From the NCBI RefSeq assembly GCF_019145195.1, contig NZ_JAHSTW010000009.1:124001-188000 (forward strand): a stretch of DNA of 64,000 bases, in the 5' to 3' direction. Both the position numbers and the translations under genes were made by a program. Below the pieces are notes generated by a model. The model made no database searches. It was not told the origin of the DNA and worked only from the letters and a program-made list of their open reading frames with translations. Shown piece by piece: positions 8,796 through 16,535 of the stretch. Every line of letters begins with the position of its first letter. Within the stretch, counting starts at the first letter, position 1. The DNA comes from Pseudomonas siliginis. Its GTDB lineage: Bacteria > Pseudomonadota > Gammaproteobacteria > Pseudomonadales > Pseudomonadaceae.

Positions 8796-8826
8796 ATAGA
8801 AGAAAGGCGCATCCGAGGATGCGCCT
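8796..8826 (-). terminator. Terminator after the tRNA-like sequence
   Basis: GGCGCATCC pairs with GGATGCGCC (8806-8814/8817-8825) and the minus strand continues TTTCTTCT. It follows the CCA end of the tRNA-like element by about 10 bases, as at a normal tRNA gene. Confidence 0.8.
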
Positions 8827-8835
8827 TCTCGTAAC

Positions 8836-8911
8836 TGGCGGAGCGGACAGGGCTCGAACCCTCGATCCCGGCGTTACAGGTGGCTCTTTCAGCCACCTGC
8901 TCTACCGCTCC
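8836..8911 (-). ncRNA. Degenerate tRNA-Asp-like element
   Basis: The 76-base minus-strand sequence aligns with pseudomonad tRNA-Asp over most of its length. It keeps a perfect 7-bp acceptor stem (GGAGCGG with CCGCTCC), the discriminator G, an encoded CCA, the TTCGA of the T loop and CTGTnACGCCGG around the anticodon. However, the D stem reads GAGC on both sides and cannot pair, the anticodon stem has lost three of five pairs, and the T stem is weakened. The anticodon position reads GTA. Instead AGGTGGCT and AGCCACCT form a perfect 8-bp hairpin across the former D and anticodon arms. A terminator follows. It is either a tRNA pseudogene or a retained tRNA-like RNA. Confidence 0.65.
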
Positions 8912-8961
8912 GCTGCCAAGTCAGGCTTGACCCCGACCCGGATGGGTAAAAACCTGGAAAC

Positions 8962-9234
8962 TCAGTTAACAGCTTCTTTCAGCGCTTTACCGGCTTTGAA
9001 ACCTGGCTTCTTGGCAGCCGGGATTTCCAGAGACTTGCCAGTTTGCGGGTTGCGACCGGTACGAGCCGGACGGTCAGTCACGGAGAAGGTACCGAAACCA
9101 ACCAGAACAACGGAGTCGCCAGCCTTCAGAGCGCCAGTGACGGATTCGATTACAGCGTCCAGCGCACGGCCAGCAGCAGCTTTCGGGATATCAGCGGATG
9201 CAGCGATAGCATCAATCAGTTCCGACTTGTTCAC
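8962..9234 (-). CDS. hupB: DNA-binding protein HU-beta
   Basis: The 90-residue histone-like protein is full length (MNKSELIDAIAASADIPKAA at the start, GRNPQTGKSLEIPA in the DNA-gripping arm). It bends and compacts DNA as a dimer. Translation starts with GTG at 9234, with GGGGA upstream. It lies downstream of lon and has its own promoter at 9330-9358. Confidence 0.97.
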   Translation of the reverse strand: MNKSELIDAIAASADIPKAAAGRALDAVIESVTGALKAGDSVVLVGFGTFSVTDRPARTGRNPQTGKSLEIPAAKKPGFKAGKALKEAVN

Positions 9235-9329
9235 TCTAAGTCCCCTTATATCTATTTTGAGATGTTTCTAAGTTTTTTGGTGAAAGCAAAAACGAGTGCT
9301 GAATGGCCTACAGACACTTAAGAGCCGCT

Positions 9330-9358
9330 TTATAACAAGGGCTCTAAAATGCTGTCAA
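9330..9358 (-). promoter_or_regulatory. Sigma-70 promoter of hupB
   Basis: On the minus strand TTGACA (9353-9358) is followed by exactly 17 bases and TTATAA (9330-9335). This is an almost ideal housekeeping promoter about 95 bases before the hupB start. Confidence 0.75.
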
Positions 9359-9383
9359 GGAAAGCCCCCCAGGCTAAAACGTA

Positions 9384-11780
9384 TTAATGCGTGCTAATTC
9401 TTTCCTTGGCATCAGACTCGCGTTTTTCGTCCTTGGCAACTATCTCCGGAGCCACATCCGGCAAGGGCTCCGGCGCGTATTGCAGCGCAATTTGCAGGAC
9501 CTCGTCAATCCATTTAACCGGCTTGATCTGCAGATCCTGCTTGATATTGTCAGGAATCTCCTTCAGATCGCGGACGTTTTCTTCCGGAATAATCACAATC
9601 TTGATTCCGCCACGATGTGCCGCCAGCAGTTTTTCTTTCAAACCGCCAATTGCCAGCACTTGCCCACGCAGAGTGATCTCACCGGTCATGGCGACATCGG
9701 CGCGCACCGGAATACCGGTCAAAGCCGAGACCAGCGCCGTGCACATACCGACGCCAGCACTTGGGCCGTCTTTCGGCGTAGCACCTTCCGGCATGTGAAT
9801 GTGCGTGTCGCGCTTCTCGTGGAAGTCCAGCGGAATGCCCAGGCTTTTCGCCCGGCTGCGCACCACGGTCTGTGCGGCAGTGATCGATTCGACCATCACA
9901 TCACCCAACGAACCGGTCTTGATCAGTTGACCTTTACCCGGAATCACTGCGGCTTCGATGGTCAGCAATTCACCGCCAACCTGAGTCCACGCCAGGCCAG
10001 TCACCTGCCCCACCTGATCCTGCTGCTCGGCCAGGCCGTAGCGGAACTTGCGCACGCCGAGGAAATGCTCGAGCAGATCAGCTGTCACTTTTACCGAGAA
10101 ACGTTTTTCCAGCGCATGCTCTTTGACTGCCTTGCGGCAGACCTTGGCGATCTGTCGCTCAAGGCCCCGCACGCCCGCTTCACGGGTGTAATAACGGATG
10201 ATGTCGCGGATCGCTTCCTCATCGAACTCCAGCTCGCCCTTCTTCAGGCCATTGGCGGCGATCTGTTTAGGCGAGAGGTATTTCACGGCGATGTTGATCT
10301 TCTCGTCTTCGGTGTAACCCGGCAGACGGATGACTTCCATCCGGTCCAGCAGCGCTGGCGGGATGTTCATCGAGTTCGAGGTGCACAGGAACATCACATC
10401 GGACAGGTCGTAATCGACTTCCAGATAGTGATCGTTGAAGTTGTGGTTTTGCTCAGGATCAAGCACTTCCAGCAACGCCGAAGCCGGATCGCCACGCATG
10501 TCGCTGCCCATTTTGTCGATTTCATCGAGCAGGAACAGCGGGTTGCGTACGCCCACCTTTGTCATCTTTTGAATCAATCTTCCCGGCATCGAACCGATGT
10601 AGGTCCGGCGGTGACCACGAATTTCCGCTTCGTCACGCACGCCGCCCAAGGCCATACGCACGAATTTGCGATTGGTGGCGTGGGCAATCGATTCCGCCAG
10701 CGAGGTTTTACCCACGCCTGGAGGACCGACCAGGCACAACACCGGGCCACGGATTTTCTTCACGCGCTTCTGCACGGCGAGGTATTCAAGGATGCGCTCC
10801 TTGACCTCTTCGAGGCCGTAGTGATCGGCGTCGAGAATGTCTTCTGCACGGGCCAGGTCGAGGCGTACTTTGCTCTGCGCCTTCCACGGCACCTGCACCA
10901 GCCAGTCGATGTAGGAACGCACCACGGTGGCTTCAGCCGACATCGGCGACATCTGCTTGAGCTTGTTCAGCTCGGCAGTCGCCTTGGCTAGCGCGTCTTT
11001 CGGCAGGCCAGCAGCATCGATGCGCTTTTTCAGCTCTTCGATTTCGTTGTGGCCTTCGTCGCCGTCGCCGAGTTCTTTCTGAATGGCCTTCATCTGCTCA
11101 TTCAGGTAGTACTCGCGCTGGCTGCGCTCCATTTGCTTTTTGACGCGACCGCGAATGCGTTTTTCAACCTGAAGCAGGTCGATTTCGGCATCCAGCAGTG
11201 CCAGCACGTGCTCGACACGGGCCGACAGATCGATGATCTCGAGGATTTCCTGCTTCTGCTCGATTTTCAGCGCCATGTGCGCGGCCATGGTGTCGACCAG
11301 ACGACCGGGCTCATCGATGCTGTTGAGCGACGACAGGACTTCAGCCGGAACCTTCTTGCCCAGCTGGACGTATTGTTCGAACTGCGAAAGCAGTGTGCGC
11401 ACGAAGACTTCCGACTCACGCTCGGCGGCGTCGACTTCTTCGATCAGAGACACTTCGGCGCGGCAGTGGCCATCGACTTCGCTGAAGCGCTCGACAGTGC
11501 CACGCTGCTCGCCTTCGACCAGAACCTTGACGGTGCCGTCAGGCAGCTTCAGCAGTTGCAGAACCGTGGCAATTGTACCTACGCGATAGAGAGCGTCTTC
11601 ACCGGGATCATCGTCAGCCGGGTTTCGCTGGGCCAGCAGCAGAATCTGCTTGTCACCCGTCATCGCTGCCTCGAGGGCTTCGATGGATTTCTCGCGCCCC
11701 ACGAACAGCGGGATAACCATGTGCGGATAAACCACGACATCACGCAATGGCAGGAGAGGCAATTCGATGGTTGTCTTCAT
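9384..11780 (-). CDS. lon: ATP-dependent protease La
   Basis: The 798-residue cytosolic protease degrades misfolded and regulatory proteins. Visible are the N-terminal substrate domain (PLLPLRDVVVYPHMVIPLFV), the AAA+ module with Walker A GPPGVGKTSL and FLLDEIDKM, and the C-terminal protease domain with the catalytic Ser in PKDGPSAGVG. Length is normal. It stands between clpX and hupB, and a heat-shock-like promoter precedes it. Confidence 0.97.
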   Translation of the reverse strand: MKTTIELPLLPLRDVVVYPHMVIPLFVGREKSIEALEAAMTGDKQILLLAQRNPADDDPGEDALYRVGTIATVLQLLKLPDGTVKVLVEGEQRGTVERFSEVDGHCRAEVSLIEEVDAAERESEVFVRTLLSQFEQYVQLGKKVPAEVLSSLNSIDEPGRLVDTMAAHMALKIEQKQEILEIIDLSARVEHVLALLDAEIDLLQVEKRIRGRVKKQMERSQREYYLNEQMKAIQKELGDGDEGHNEIEELKKRIDAAGLPKDALAKATAELNKLKQMSPMSAEATVVRSYIDWLVQVPWKAQSKVRLDLARAEDILDADHYGLEEVKERILEYLAVQKRVKKIRGPVLCLVGPPGVGKTSLAESIAHATNRKFVRMALGGVRDEAEIRGHRRTYIGSMPGRLIQKMTKVGVRNPLFLLDEIDKMGSDMRGDPASALLEVLDPEQNHNFNDHYLEVDYDLSDVMFLCTSNSMNIPPALLDRMEVIRLPGYTEDEKINIAVKYLSPKQIAANGLKKGELEFDEEAIRDIIRYYTREAGVRGLERQIAKVCRKAVKEHALEKRFSVKVTADLLEHFLGVRKFRYGLAEQQDQVGQVTGLAWTQVGGELLTIEAAVIPGKGQLIKTGSLGDVMVESITAAQTVVRSRAKSLGIPLDFHEKRDTHIHMPEGATPKDGPSAGVGMCTALVSALTGIPVRADVAMTGEITLRGQVLAIGGLKEKLLAAHRGGIKIVIIPEENVRDLKEIPDNIKQDLQIKPVKWIDEVLQIALQYAPEPLPDVAPEIVAKDEKRESDAKERISTH

Positions 11781-11838
11781 GATTTCGCCTCTACGGCGGC
11801 CGTATGGCCGTAATCAGATGGAATTAAGCTTGAAACCA

Positions 11839-11867
11839 AGATGGGGGCTGCCTCGAAAAAAAACAAG
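11839..11867 (-). promoter_or_regulatory. Candidate sigma-32 promoter of lon
   Basis: On the minus strand CTTGTTT (11861-11867), 14 bases, then CCCCATCT (11839-11846) fits the heat-shock consensus CTTGAAA-N13/14-CCCCATNT, with the -10 part exact. It lies about 60 bases before the lon start, where heat-shock control would be expected. Confidence 0.6.
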
Positions 11868-11893
11868 CGCAAAGCGGAGGTAAAAAACGACTT

Positions 11894-11918
11894 AAAAAAA
11901 AAGAGGCCCGAAGGCCCC
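11894..11918 (-). terminator. clpX terminator
   Basis: On the minus strand GGGGCC-TTCG-GGCCTC forms a UUCG-capped hairpin followed by nine Ts. It lies 25 bases after the clpX stop. Confidence 0.9.
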
Positions 11919-11943
11919 TTCTTTGTTGCGGCGCTGTGAACGC

Positions 11944-13227
11944 TTACGCGTCCGGCGCTGCCTTGGCCGTCGGCTCACTGTTTTCGTAGATATACAGTGG
12001 CTTGGACTTGCCTTCGATCACGCTTTCATCGATCACGACTTTGCTCACCTCGGACTGCGAGGGGATTTCATACATCGTGTCGAGCAATACACCTTCGAGA
12101 ATCGAACGCAGGCCACGGGCACCGGTTTTACGTTCCAGGGCACGCTTGGCGACCGATTTCAGCGCGTCGGAACGGAATTCCAGATCCACGCCTTCCATCT
12201 CGAACAGCTTGGCATACTGTTTGGTCAGAGCATTTTTCGGCTCGGTGAGGATTTGCATCAGCGCAGCCTCGTCGAGCTCGTCCAGTGTCGCCAGGACCGG
12301 CAGACGACCGACGAATTCCGGGATCAGACCGAACTTGACCAGATCGTCAGGCTCGACTTCACGCAGGGATTCACCGACTTTCTTGCCCTCTTCCTTGCTG
12401 CGCACTTCGGCGTTGAAGCCGATGCCGCCTTTGGTGGAACGGTTCTGAATGACCTTTTCCAGGCCGGAGAACGCACCACCGCAGATGAACAGGATGTTAC
12501 GGGTGTCGACCTGCAGGAACTCCTGCTGCGGATGCTTGCGGCCACCTTGCGGCGGTACCGAAGCGACCGTGCCTTCGATCAACTTGAGCAAGGCCTGCTG
12601 CACGCCTTCACCGGAAACATCACGGGTGATCGACGGGTTGTCGGACTTGCGGGAAATCTTGTCGATTTCATCGATGTAGACAATGCCCATCTGGGCTTTC
12701 TCTACGTCGTAATCGCACTTCTGCAGCAGCTTCTGAATGATGTTCTCGACATCTTCACCCACGTAACCAGCCTCGGTGAGGGTAGTTGCGTCAGCGATGG
12801 TGAACGGAACGTTCAGCAAGCGGGCCAGTGTTTCGGCCAGCAGGGTTTTACCGGAGCCTGTCGGGCCGATCAGCAGGATGTTGCTCTTGCCGAGTTCGAC
12901 ATCGTCAGCCTTTTTGTCACGCTGATTCAGGCGCTTGTAGTGGTTGTACACCGCTACGGCCAAAACCTTTTTTGCACGCTCCTGACCAATGACGTACTGG
13001 TCAAGGATGCCGCTGATTTCTTTAGGCGAAGGCAATTTATGCGCGCTGCTTTCGGCCTGTGCTTCCTGCACCTCCTCGCGGATGATGTCATTGCACAGGT
13101 CGACGCACTCGTCGCAGATAAAGACCGAGGGGCCGGCAATCAATTTGCGCACTTCATGCTGGCTTTTGCCACAGAAGGAGCAATAGAGCAGCTTGCCGTT
13201 GTCCTCGCCGTTGCGGGTGTCAGTCAT
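11944..13227 (-). CDS. clpX: ATP-dependent Clp protease ATP-binding subunit ClpX
   Basis: The 427-residue AAA+ unfoldase feeds substrates to ClpP. It has the N-terminal zinc-binding domain (CSFCGK, then CDECVDLC), Walker A GPTGSGKT, Walker B VYIDEIDK and the ClpP-contact region. The start at 13227 (MTDTRNGEDNGK) matches the family start; an in-frame upstream codon would add 11 unsupported residues. It follows clpP on the same strand. Confidence 0.97.
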   Translation of the reverse strand: MTDTRNGEDNGKLLYCSFCGKSQHEVRKLIAGPSVFICDECVDLCNDIIREEVQEAQAESSAHKLPSPKEISGILDQYVIGQERAKKVLAVAVYNHYKRLNQRDKKADDVELGKSNILLIGPTGSGKTLLAETLARLLNVPFTIADATTLTEAGYVGEDVENIIQKLLQKCDYDVEKAQMGIVYIDEIDKISRKSDNPSITRDVSGEGVQQALLKLIEGTVASVPPQGGRKHPQQEFLQVDTRNILFICGGAFSGLEKVIQNRSTKGGIGFNAEVRSKEEGKKVGESLREVEPDDLVKFGLIPEFVGRLPVLATLDELDEAALMQILTEPKNALTKQYAKLFEMEGVDLEFRSDALKSVAKRALERKTGARGLRSILEGVLLDTMYEIPSQSEVSKVVIDESVIEGKSKPLYIYENSEPTAKAAPDA

Positions 13228-13275
13228 TCGTTCGATCCAAATCCGATAGGCTTGCAACACAAGATGAAGGCTATT

Positions 13276-13318
13276 GCGGGCTTTTTCAAGCCCGCCGCTG
13301 ATCGGACATGCCGATCAG
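13276..13318 (-). terminator. Hairpins between clpP and clpX
   Basis: GCGGGCTT and AAGCCCGC pair at 13276-13295, and GATCGG/CCGATC pair at 13302-13318. No long T tract follows, so this may be an attenuating or processing site rather than a full stop, allowing clpP-clpX co-transcription. Confidence 0.5.
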
Positions 13319-13339
13319 GCCTGTTTTGCGCTGCTTATA

Positions 13340-13975
13340 TTAAGCTGGACGCTGGTTGATCACTTCGTCGATCAGGCCGTATTCCTTCGCAGCTTCGGCA
13401 CTCATGAAGTTGTCGCGATTGGTATCGCGCTCGATTTCTTCCAGAGTACGGCCGCTGTGCTTGGCCATCAGCATGTTCAGACGCTCGCGGATGAAGAGGA
13501 TTTCCTTGGCGTGGATTTCGATGTCCGACGCCTGGCCCTGGAAACCGCCCAGTGGCTGGTGAATCATCACGCGCGAGTTCGGCAGGCAGAAACGCTTGCC
13601 CGGTGCACCTGCGGTGAGCAGGAATGCGCCCATGCTGCAGGCCTGACCTATGCAGGTGGTTGACACGTTCGGCTTGATGAACTGCATGGTGTCGTAGATC
13701 GACATGCCTGCAGTCACCGAACCGCCCGGCGAGTTGATGTACAGATGGATGTCCTTGTCCGGGTTTTCCGCTTCAAGGAACAGCAGTTGCGCACAGATCA
13801 GGTTGGCCATGTAGTCCTCTACCGGGCCCACCAGAAAGATCACTCGCTCCTTGAGCAGGCGCGAGTAGATGTCGTAGGCGCGTTCGCCACGAGCGGACTG
13901 CTCGACAACCATCGGGACCAGGCCGCCGGCGGCCTGGATATCAGAGTTCTGCTGAATATAAGAATTACGGAACAT
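13340..13975 (-). CDS. clpP: ATP-dependent Clp protease proteolytic subunit
   Basis: The 211-residue serine peptidase forms the tetradecameric chamber used by ClpX. The catalytic Ser lies in GQACSMGA and the His in MIHQPLGG, with the Asp expected near the C-terminus (IERDTNRD). I place the start at ATG 13975 (MFRNSYIQQNSDIQ), which fits the family; GGGAG lies 12 bases upstream. The frame is open for 25 more codons. Between tig and clpX, as usual in proteobacteria. Confidence 0.96.
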   Translation of the reverse strand: MFRNSYIQQNSDIQAAGGLVPMVVEQSARGERAYDIYSRLLKERVIFLVGPVEDYMANLICAQLLFLEAENPDKDIHLYINSPGGSVTAGMSIYDTMQFIKPNVSTTCIGQACSMGAFLLTAGAPGKRFCLPNSRVMIHQPLGGFQGQASDIEIHAKEILFIRERLNMLMAKHSGRTLEEIERDTNRDNFMSAEAAKEYGLIDEVINQRPA

Positions 13976-14014
13976 GCTCTGCAGTCGCTCCCAAATAGTT
14001 ATGTCTTGAATACG

Positions 14015-14042
14015 CATAAGCCAGCTCGAGAGCTGGCTTATG
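14015..14042 (-). terminator. tig-clpP intergenic hairpin
   Basis: A perfect 12-bp stem (CATAAGCCAGCT / AGCTGGCTTATG) with a CGAG loop follows the tig stop codon. The T tail is weak, so read-through into clpP is possible. Confidence 0.6.
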
Positions 14043-14067
14043 GTGTGCACTTCTAACGCAAAATCAA

Positions 14068-15378
14068 TCAGTCGGCTGCTGGAGCTTCTACCGGCTTGAC
14101 TGCTTCTTCGTAGGAGACCGATTTGTCGGTCACACTAGCTTTCTGCAGAACAGTATCCACAACTTGTTCTTCCAGCACAACCGAACGCACTTCGTTCAGT
14201 TGCTGCTCGTTTTTGTAGTACCACGACACGACCTGCTCTGGCTCCTGGTAAGCGGAAGCCATTTCCTGAATCATTTCGCGAACGCGAGCTTCATCAGGCT
14301 TCAGATCGAACTGCTTGACCACTTCAGCAACGATCAGGCCCAGCACGACGCGGCGCTTGGCTTGCTCTTCGAACAGCTCGGCCGGCAGTTGGTCTGGCTT
14401 GATGTTGCCGCCGAACTGCTGAACAGCCTGCACGCGCAGACGGTCAACTTCGTTGGACAGCAGAGCCTTTGGCACTTCGATCGGGTTGGTGGCCAGCAGA
14501 CCGTCCATTACCTGATTCTTGACCTTGGATTTGATCGCCTGACGCAGTTCACGCTCCATGTTCTTGCGAACTTCGGTGCGGAAACCGTCGATGCCGCTTT
14601 CCTTGATGCCGAATTGAGCGAAGAACTCTTCGTTCAGCTCAGGCAGCTTAGGCTCGGACACAGTGTTGACGGTCACGGTGAACTCGGCGGTTTTGCCAGC
14701 CAGGTCCAGGTTCTGATAGTCCTCAGGGAAGGTCAGGTTCAGAACGCGTTCTTCGCCAGCCTTAGCGCCAACCAGGCCTTCTTCGAAGCCCGGGATCATG
14801 CGGCCGGAACCCAGCACCAGCTGAGTACCCTTGGCGGAGCCGCCAGCGAACACTTCGCCGTCAACCTTGCCAACGAAATCGATGTTCAGCTGATCTTCGT
14901 TCTGCGCAGCACGGTCGGCCACTTCGAAACGGGTGTTCTGCTTGCGCAGGATGTCGAGCATCTTGTCCAGGTCAGCGTCAGCCACTTCAGCGCTCAGACG
15001 CTCAACGGTGATGCCTTCGAAGCCAGCAACGGTGAACTCAGGGAAGACTTCGAATACAGCAACGTATTCCAGATCCTTGCCCGCTTCGAGCGACTTTGGC
15101 TCGATCGAAGGCGAACCGGCAGGGTTGAGCTTCTGCTCGACCACAGCTTCGTAGAAGGAAGACTGGATGACGTCGCCTACCGCTTCCTGACGCGCATCAG
15201 CACCGAAACGGCGCTTGATTTCGCTCATTGGCACTTTGCCTGGACGGAAGCCAGCAATTTTGGCCTTTTGGGCAGTCTGCTGCAGACGCTTGTTGACCTG
15301 AGTCTCGATGCGCTCTGCCGGCACGGTGACGCTCATGCGGCGCTCGAGAGCAGTAGTATTTTCAACAGAAACTTGCAT
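14068..15378 (-). CDS. tig: Trigger factor, ribosome-associated chaperone
   Basis: The 436-residue protein binds the ribosome exit tunnel and holds nascent chains. It shows the ribosome-binding N-domain with the GFRPGKVP signature, the FKBP-type isomerase domain (about 150-245) and the long C-terminal chaperone arms. The start at 15378 (MQVSVENTTALERR) is preceded by GAGGAATATCC. First gene of the clp-lon cluster. Confidence 0.97.
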   Translation of the reverse strand: MQVSVENTTALERRMSVTVPAERIETQVNKRLQQTAQKAKIAGFRPGKVPMSEIKRRFGADARQEAVGDVIQSSFYEAVVEQKLNPAGSPSIEPKSLEAGKDLEYVAVFEVFPEFTVAGFEGITVERLSAEVADADLDKMLDILRKQNTRFEVADRAAQNEDQLNIDFVGKVDGEVFAGGSAKGTQLVLGSGRMIPGFEEGLVGAKAGEERVLNLTFPEDYQNLDLAGKTAEFTVTVNTVSEPKLPELNEEFFAQFGIKESGIDGFRTEVRKNMERELRQAIKSKVKNQVMDGLLATNPIEVPKALLSNEVDRLRVQAVQQFGGNIKPDQLPAELFEEQAKRRVVLGLIVAEVVKQFDLKPDEARVREMIQEMASAYQEPEQVVSWYYKNEQQLNEVRSVVLEEQVVDTVLQKASVTDKSVSYEEAVKPVEAPAAD

Positions 15379-15780
15379 GGATATTCCTCGTTGCACAGAC
15401 GTTAGCCGGCCGTTTCCGACCCCAGAATCAAGGGCATGCATTCTAGTGGGTCAAACTCAAGAAGTCACCCTACTGGAAACGGGTAAAAAAACAGCAGGCA
15501 ATTTATAGGGAGCGCCGCACGAATGCCGTGCACTCCACTGGCGAATACAAGCGATCACGTCAGGGCTCTGCAACAACGCTTCTATATATAGAAGCAACTA
15601 CCAGATAGGCCCCGACAGGCGTTCCGGCAAAACCGGAACGACGAGCAGTTCAGCGTCATCCGATCCTTTAAAAGCGATGAAGTGCCCTGCCCTGCGCTTC
15701 GAAATCGGCCATGGCCGGTTTTCGAAACCGCTAAAACAAAAAAAGGCGCCAGACTGTTAAATCTGGCGCCTTTCGAAATA
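15379..15780. other. tig upstream region, no gene seen
   Basis: About 400 bases with the tig promoter region, no convincing frame, and the terminator of the tRNA operon at its right end. Short frames here carry no ribosome site. Confidence 0.6.
15733..15770 (-). terminator. Terminator of the tRNA operon
   Basis: GGCGCCAGA and TCTGGCGCC pair (15745-15753/15762-15770), with the minus strand continuing in a T-rich tract (TTTTTTTGTTTT). It lies 10 bases after the last tRNA-His. Confidence 0.9.
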
Positions 15781-15856
15781 TGGGGTGGACGATGGGGATC
15801 GAACCCACGACAACGGGAGTCACAATCCCGTGCTCTACCAACTGAGCTACGCCCAC
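15781..15856 (-). tRNA. tRNA-His (GTG)
   Basis: The minus strand folds as a standard cloverleaf: acceptor GTGGGCG/CGTCCAC, D arm AGCTCAGTTGGTAGAGC, anticodon loop TTGTGAC, T loop GGTTCGATCC, and encoded CCA. The base before position 1 is G, as tRNA-His requires. Identical in body to the copy at 16076. Confidence 0.96.
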
Positions 15857-15933
15857 CATATTGCGTAACAAAAAAGCCAAACAACTTCTTTGTCGAAACT
15901 TCATCAGGCCCTAGGCACAGATGAAGCTTTATT

Positions 15934-16018
15934 TGGTGCGGATGAAGAGACTCGAACTCTTACGCCTCGCGGCGCTGGAACCTAAATCCAGTGTGTCTAC
16001 CAATTCCACCACATCCGC
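15934..16018 (-). tRNA. tRNA-Leu (TAG)
   Basis: The 85-base gene has a long variable arm typical of class II tRNAs, acceptor GCGGATG/CATCCGC, anticodon loop ATTTAGG (anticodon TAG) and encoded CCA. GATGAAGCTTT flanks it on both sides. Confidence 0.95.
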
Positions 16019-16039
16019 GGATGAAGCTTTTAAAGCAAA

Positions 16040-16065
16040 GGCGCCAGACCGTTAAATCTGGCGCC
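16040..16065 (-). terminator. Duplicated terminator-like hairpin between tRNA genes
   Basis: The same GGCGCCAGA/TCTGGCGCC stem as the operon terminator follows the first tRNA-His, but without a long T tract. It may serve as a processing signal, or be the by-product of a duplication. Confidence 0.65.
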
Positions 16066-16075
16066 TTTCGAAATA

Positions 16076-16151
16076 TGGGGTGGACGATGGGGATCGAACC
16101 CACGACAACGGGAGTCACAATCCCGTGCTCTACCAACTGAGCTACGCCCAC
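16076..16151 (-). tRNA. tRNA-His (GTG), second copy
   Basis: The same sequence as the copy at 15781, including flanks on both sides, with anticodon GTG and encoded CCA. Confidence 0.96.
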
Positions 16152-16183
16152 CATATCGCGTTACTTGTGCCAAAGCTGCCTAA

Positions 16184-16260
16184 TGGCGCACCCGGCAGGA
16201 CTCGAACCTGCGACCATCCGCTTAGAAGGCGGATGCTCTATCCAGCTGAGCTACGGGCGC
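16184..16260 (-). tRNA. tRNA-Arg (TCT)
   Basis: A 77-base cloverleaf with acceptor GCGCCCG/CGGGTGC, D arm AGCTCAGCTGGATAGAGC, anticodon loop CTTCTAA (anticodon TCT), T loop GGTTCGAGTCC and encoded CCA. It is the first gene of the operon, nearest the promoter. Confidence 0.95.
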
Positions 16261-16375
16261 CTTGTTAATCTGTACTCTTAAAGGACTACAAACTAAGTGC
16301 TTTCCAGTGTCGCAGAACCTCGATTCCGCTTCACCTTCTTAACCAGTGCTAGGCTGTGCCCGACAAGTGCGACGA

Positions 16376-16404
16376 ATAGTATAGAGGGCTCCAAAGGTCG
16401 TCAA
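16376..16404 (-). promoter_or_regulatory. Promoter of the tRNA operon
   Basis: On the minus strand TTGACG (16399-16404), 17 bases, then TACTAT (16376-16381). It lies about 115 bases before tRNA-Arg. A shifted TATACT overlaps the -10. Confidence 0.65.
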
Positions 16405-16535
16405 ATCCTTTTTGAAAAAAATTCATTTAATTAAAGGAGTTAGAGGAATTTGCTGACCAAGCGCCTTTGCCCTCACCGCTCGACATGCGAGAATGCGTTC
16501 TCATTTTTTCCCCTCTCGATGGTTAATCACGCGCA

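Noticed and set aside
8836..8911. Functional tRNA-Asp or tRNA-Tyr
   Set aside because: The D stem cannot pair and the anticodon stem has only two of five pairs, so a decoding tRNA is unlikely despite intact ends.
15781..16260. Integration site of a phage or island at the tRNA cluster
   Set aside because: No integrase, no direct repeat of a tRNA 3' end at a distance, and normal core genes (tig and folD) lie on both sides.
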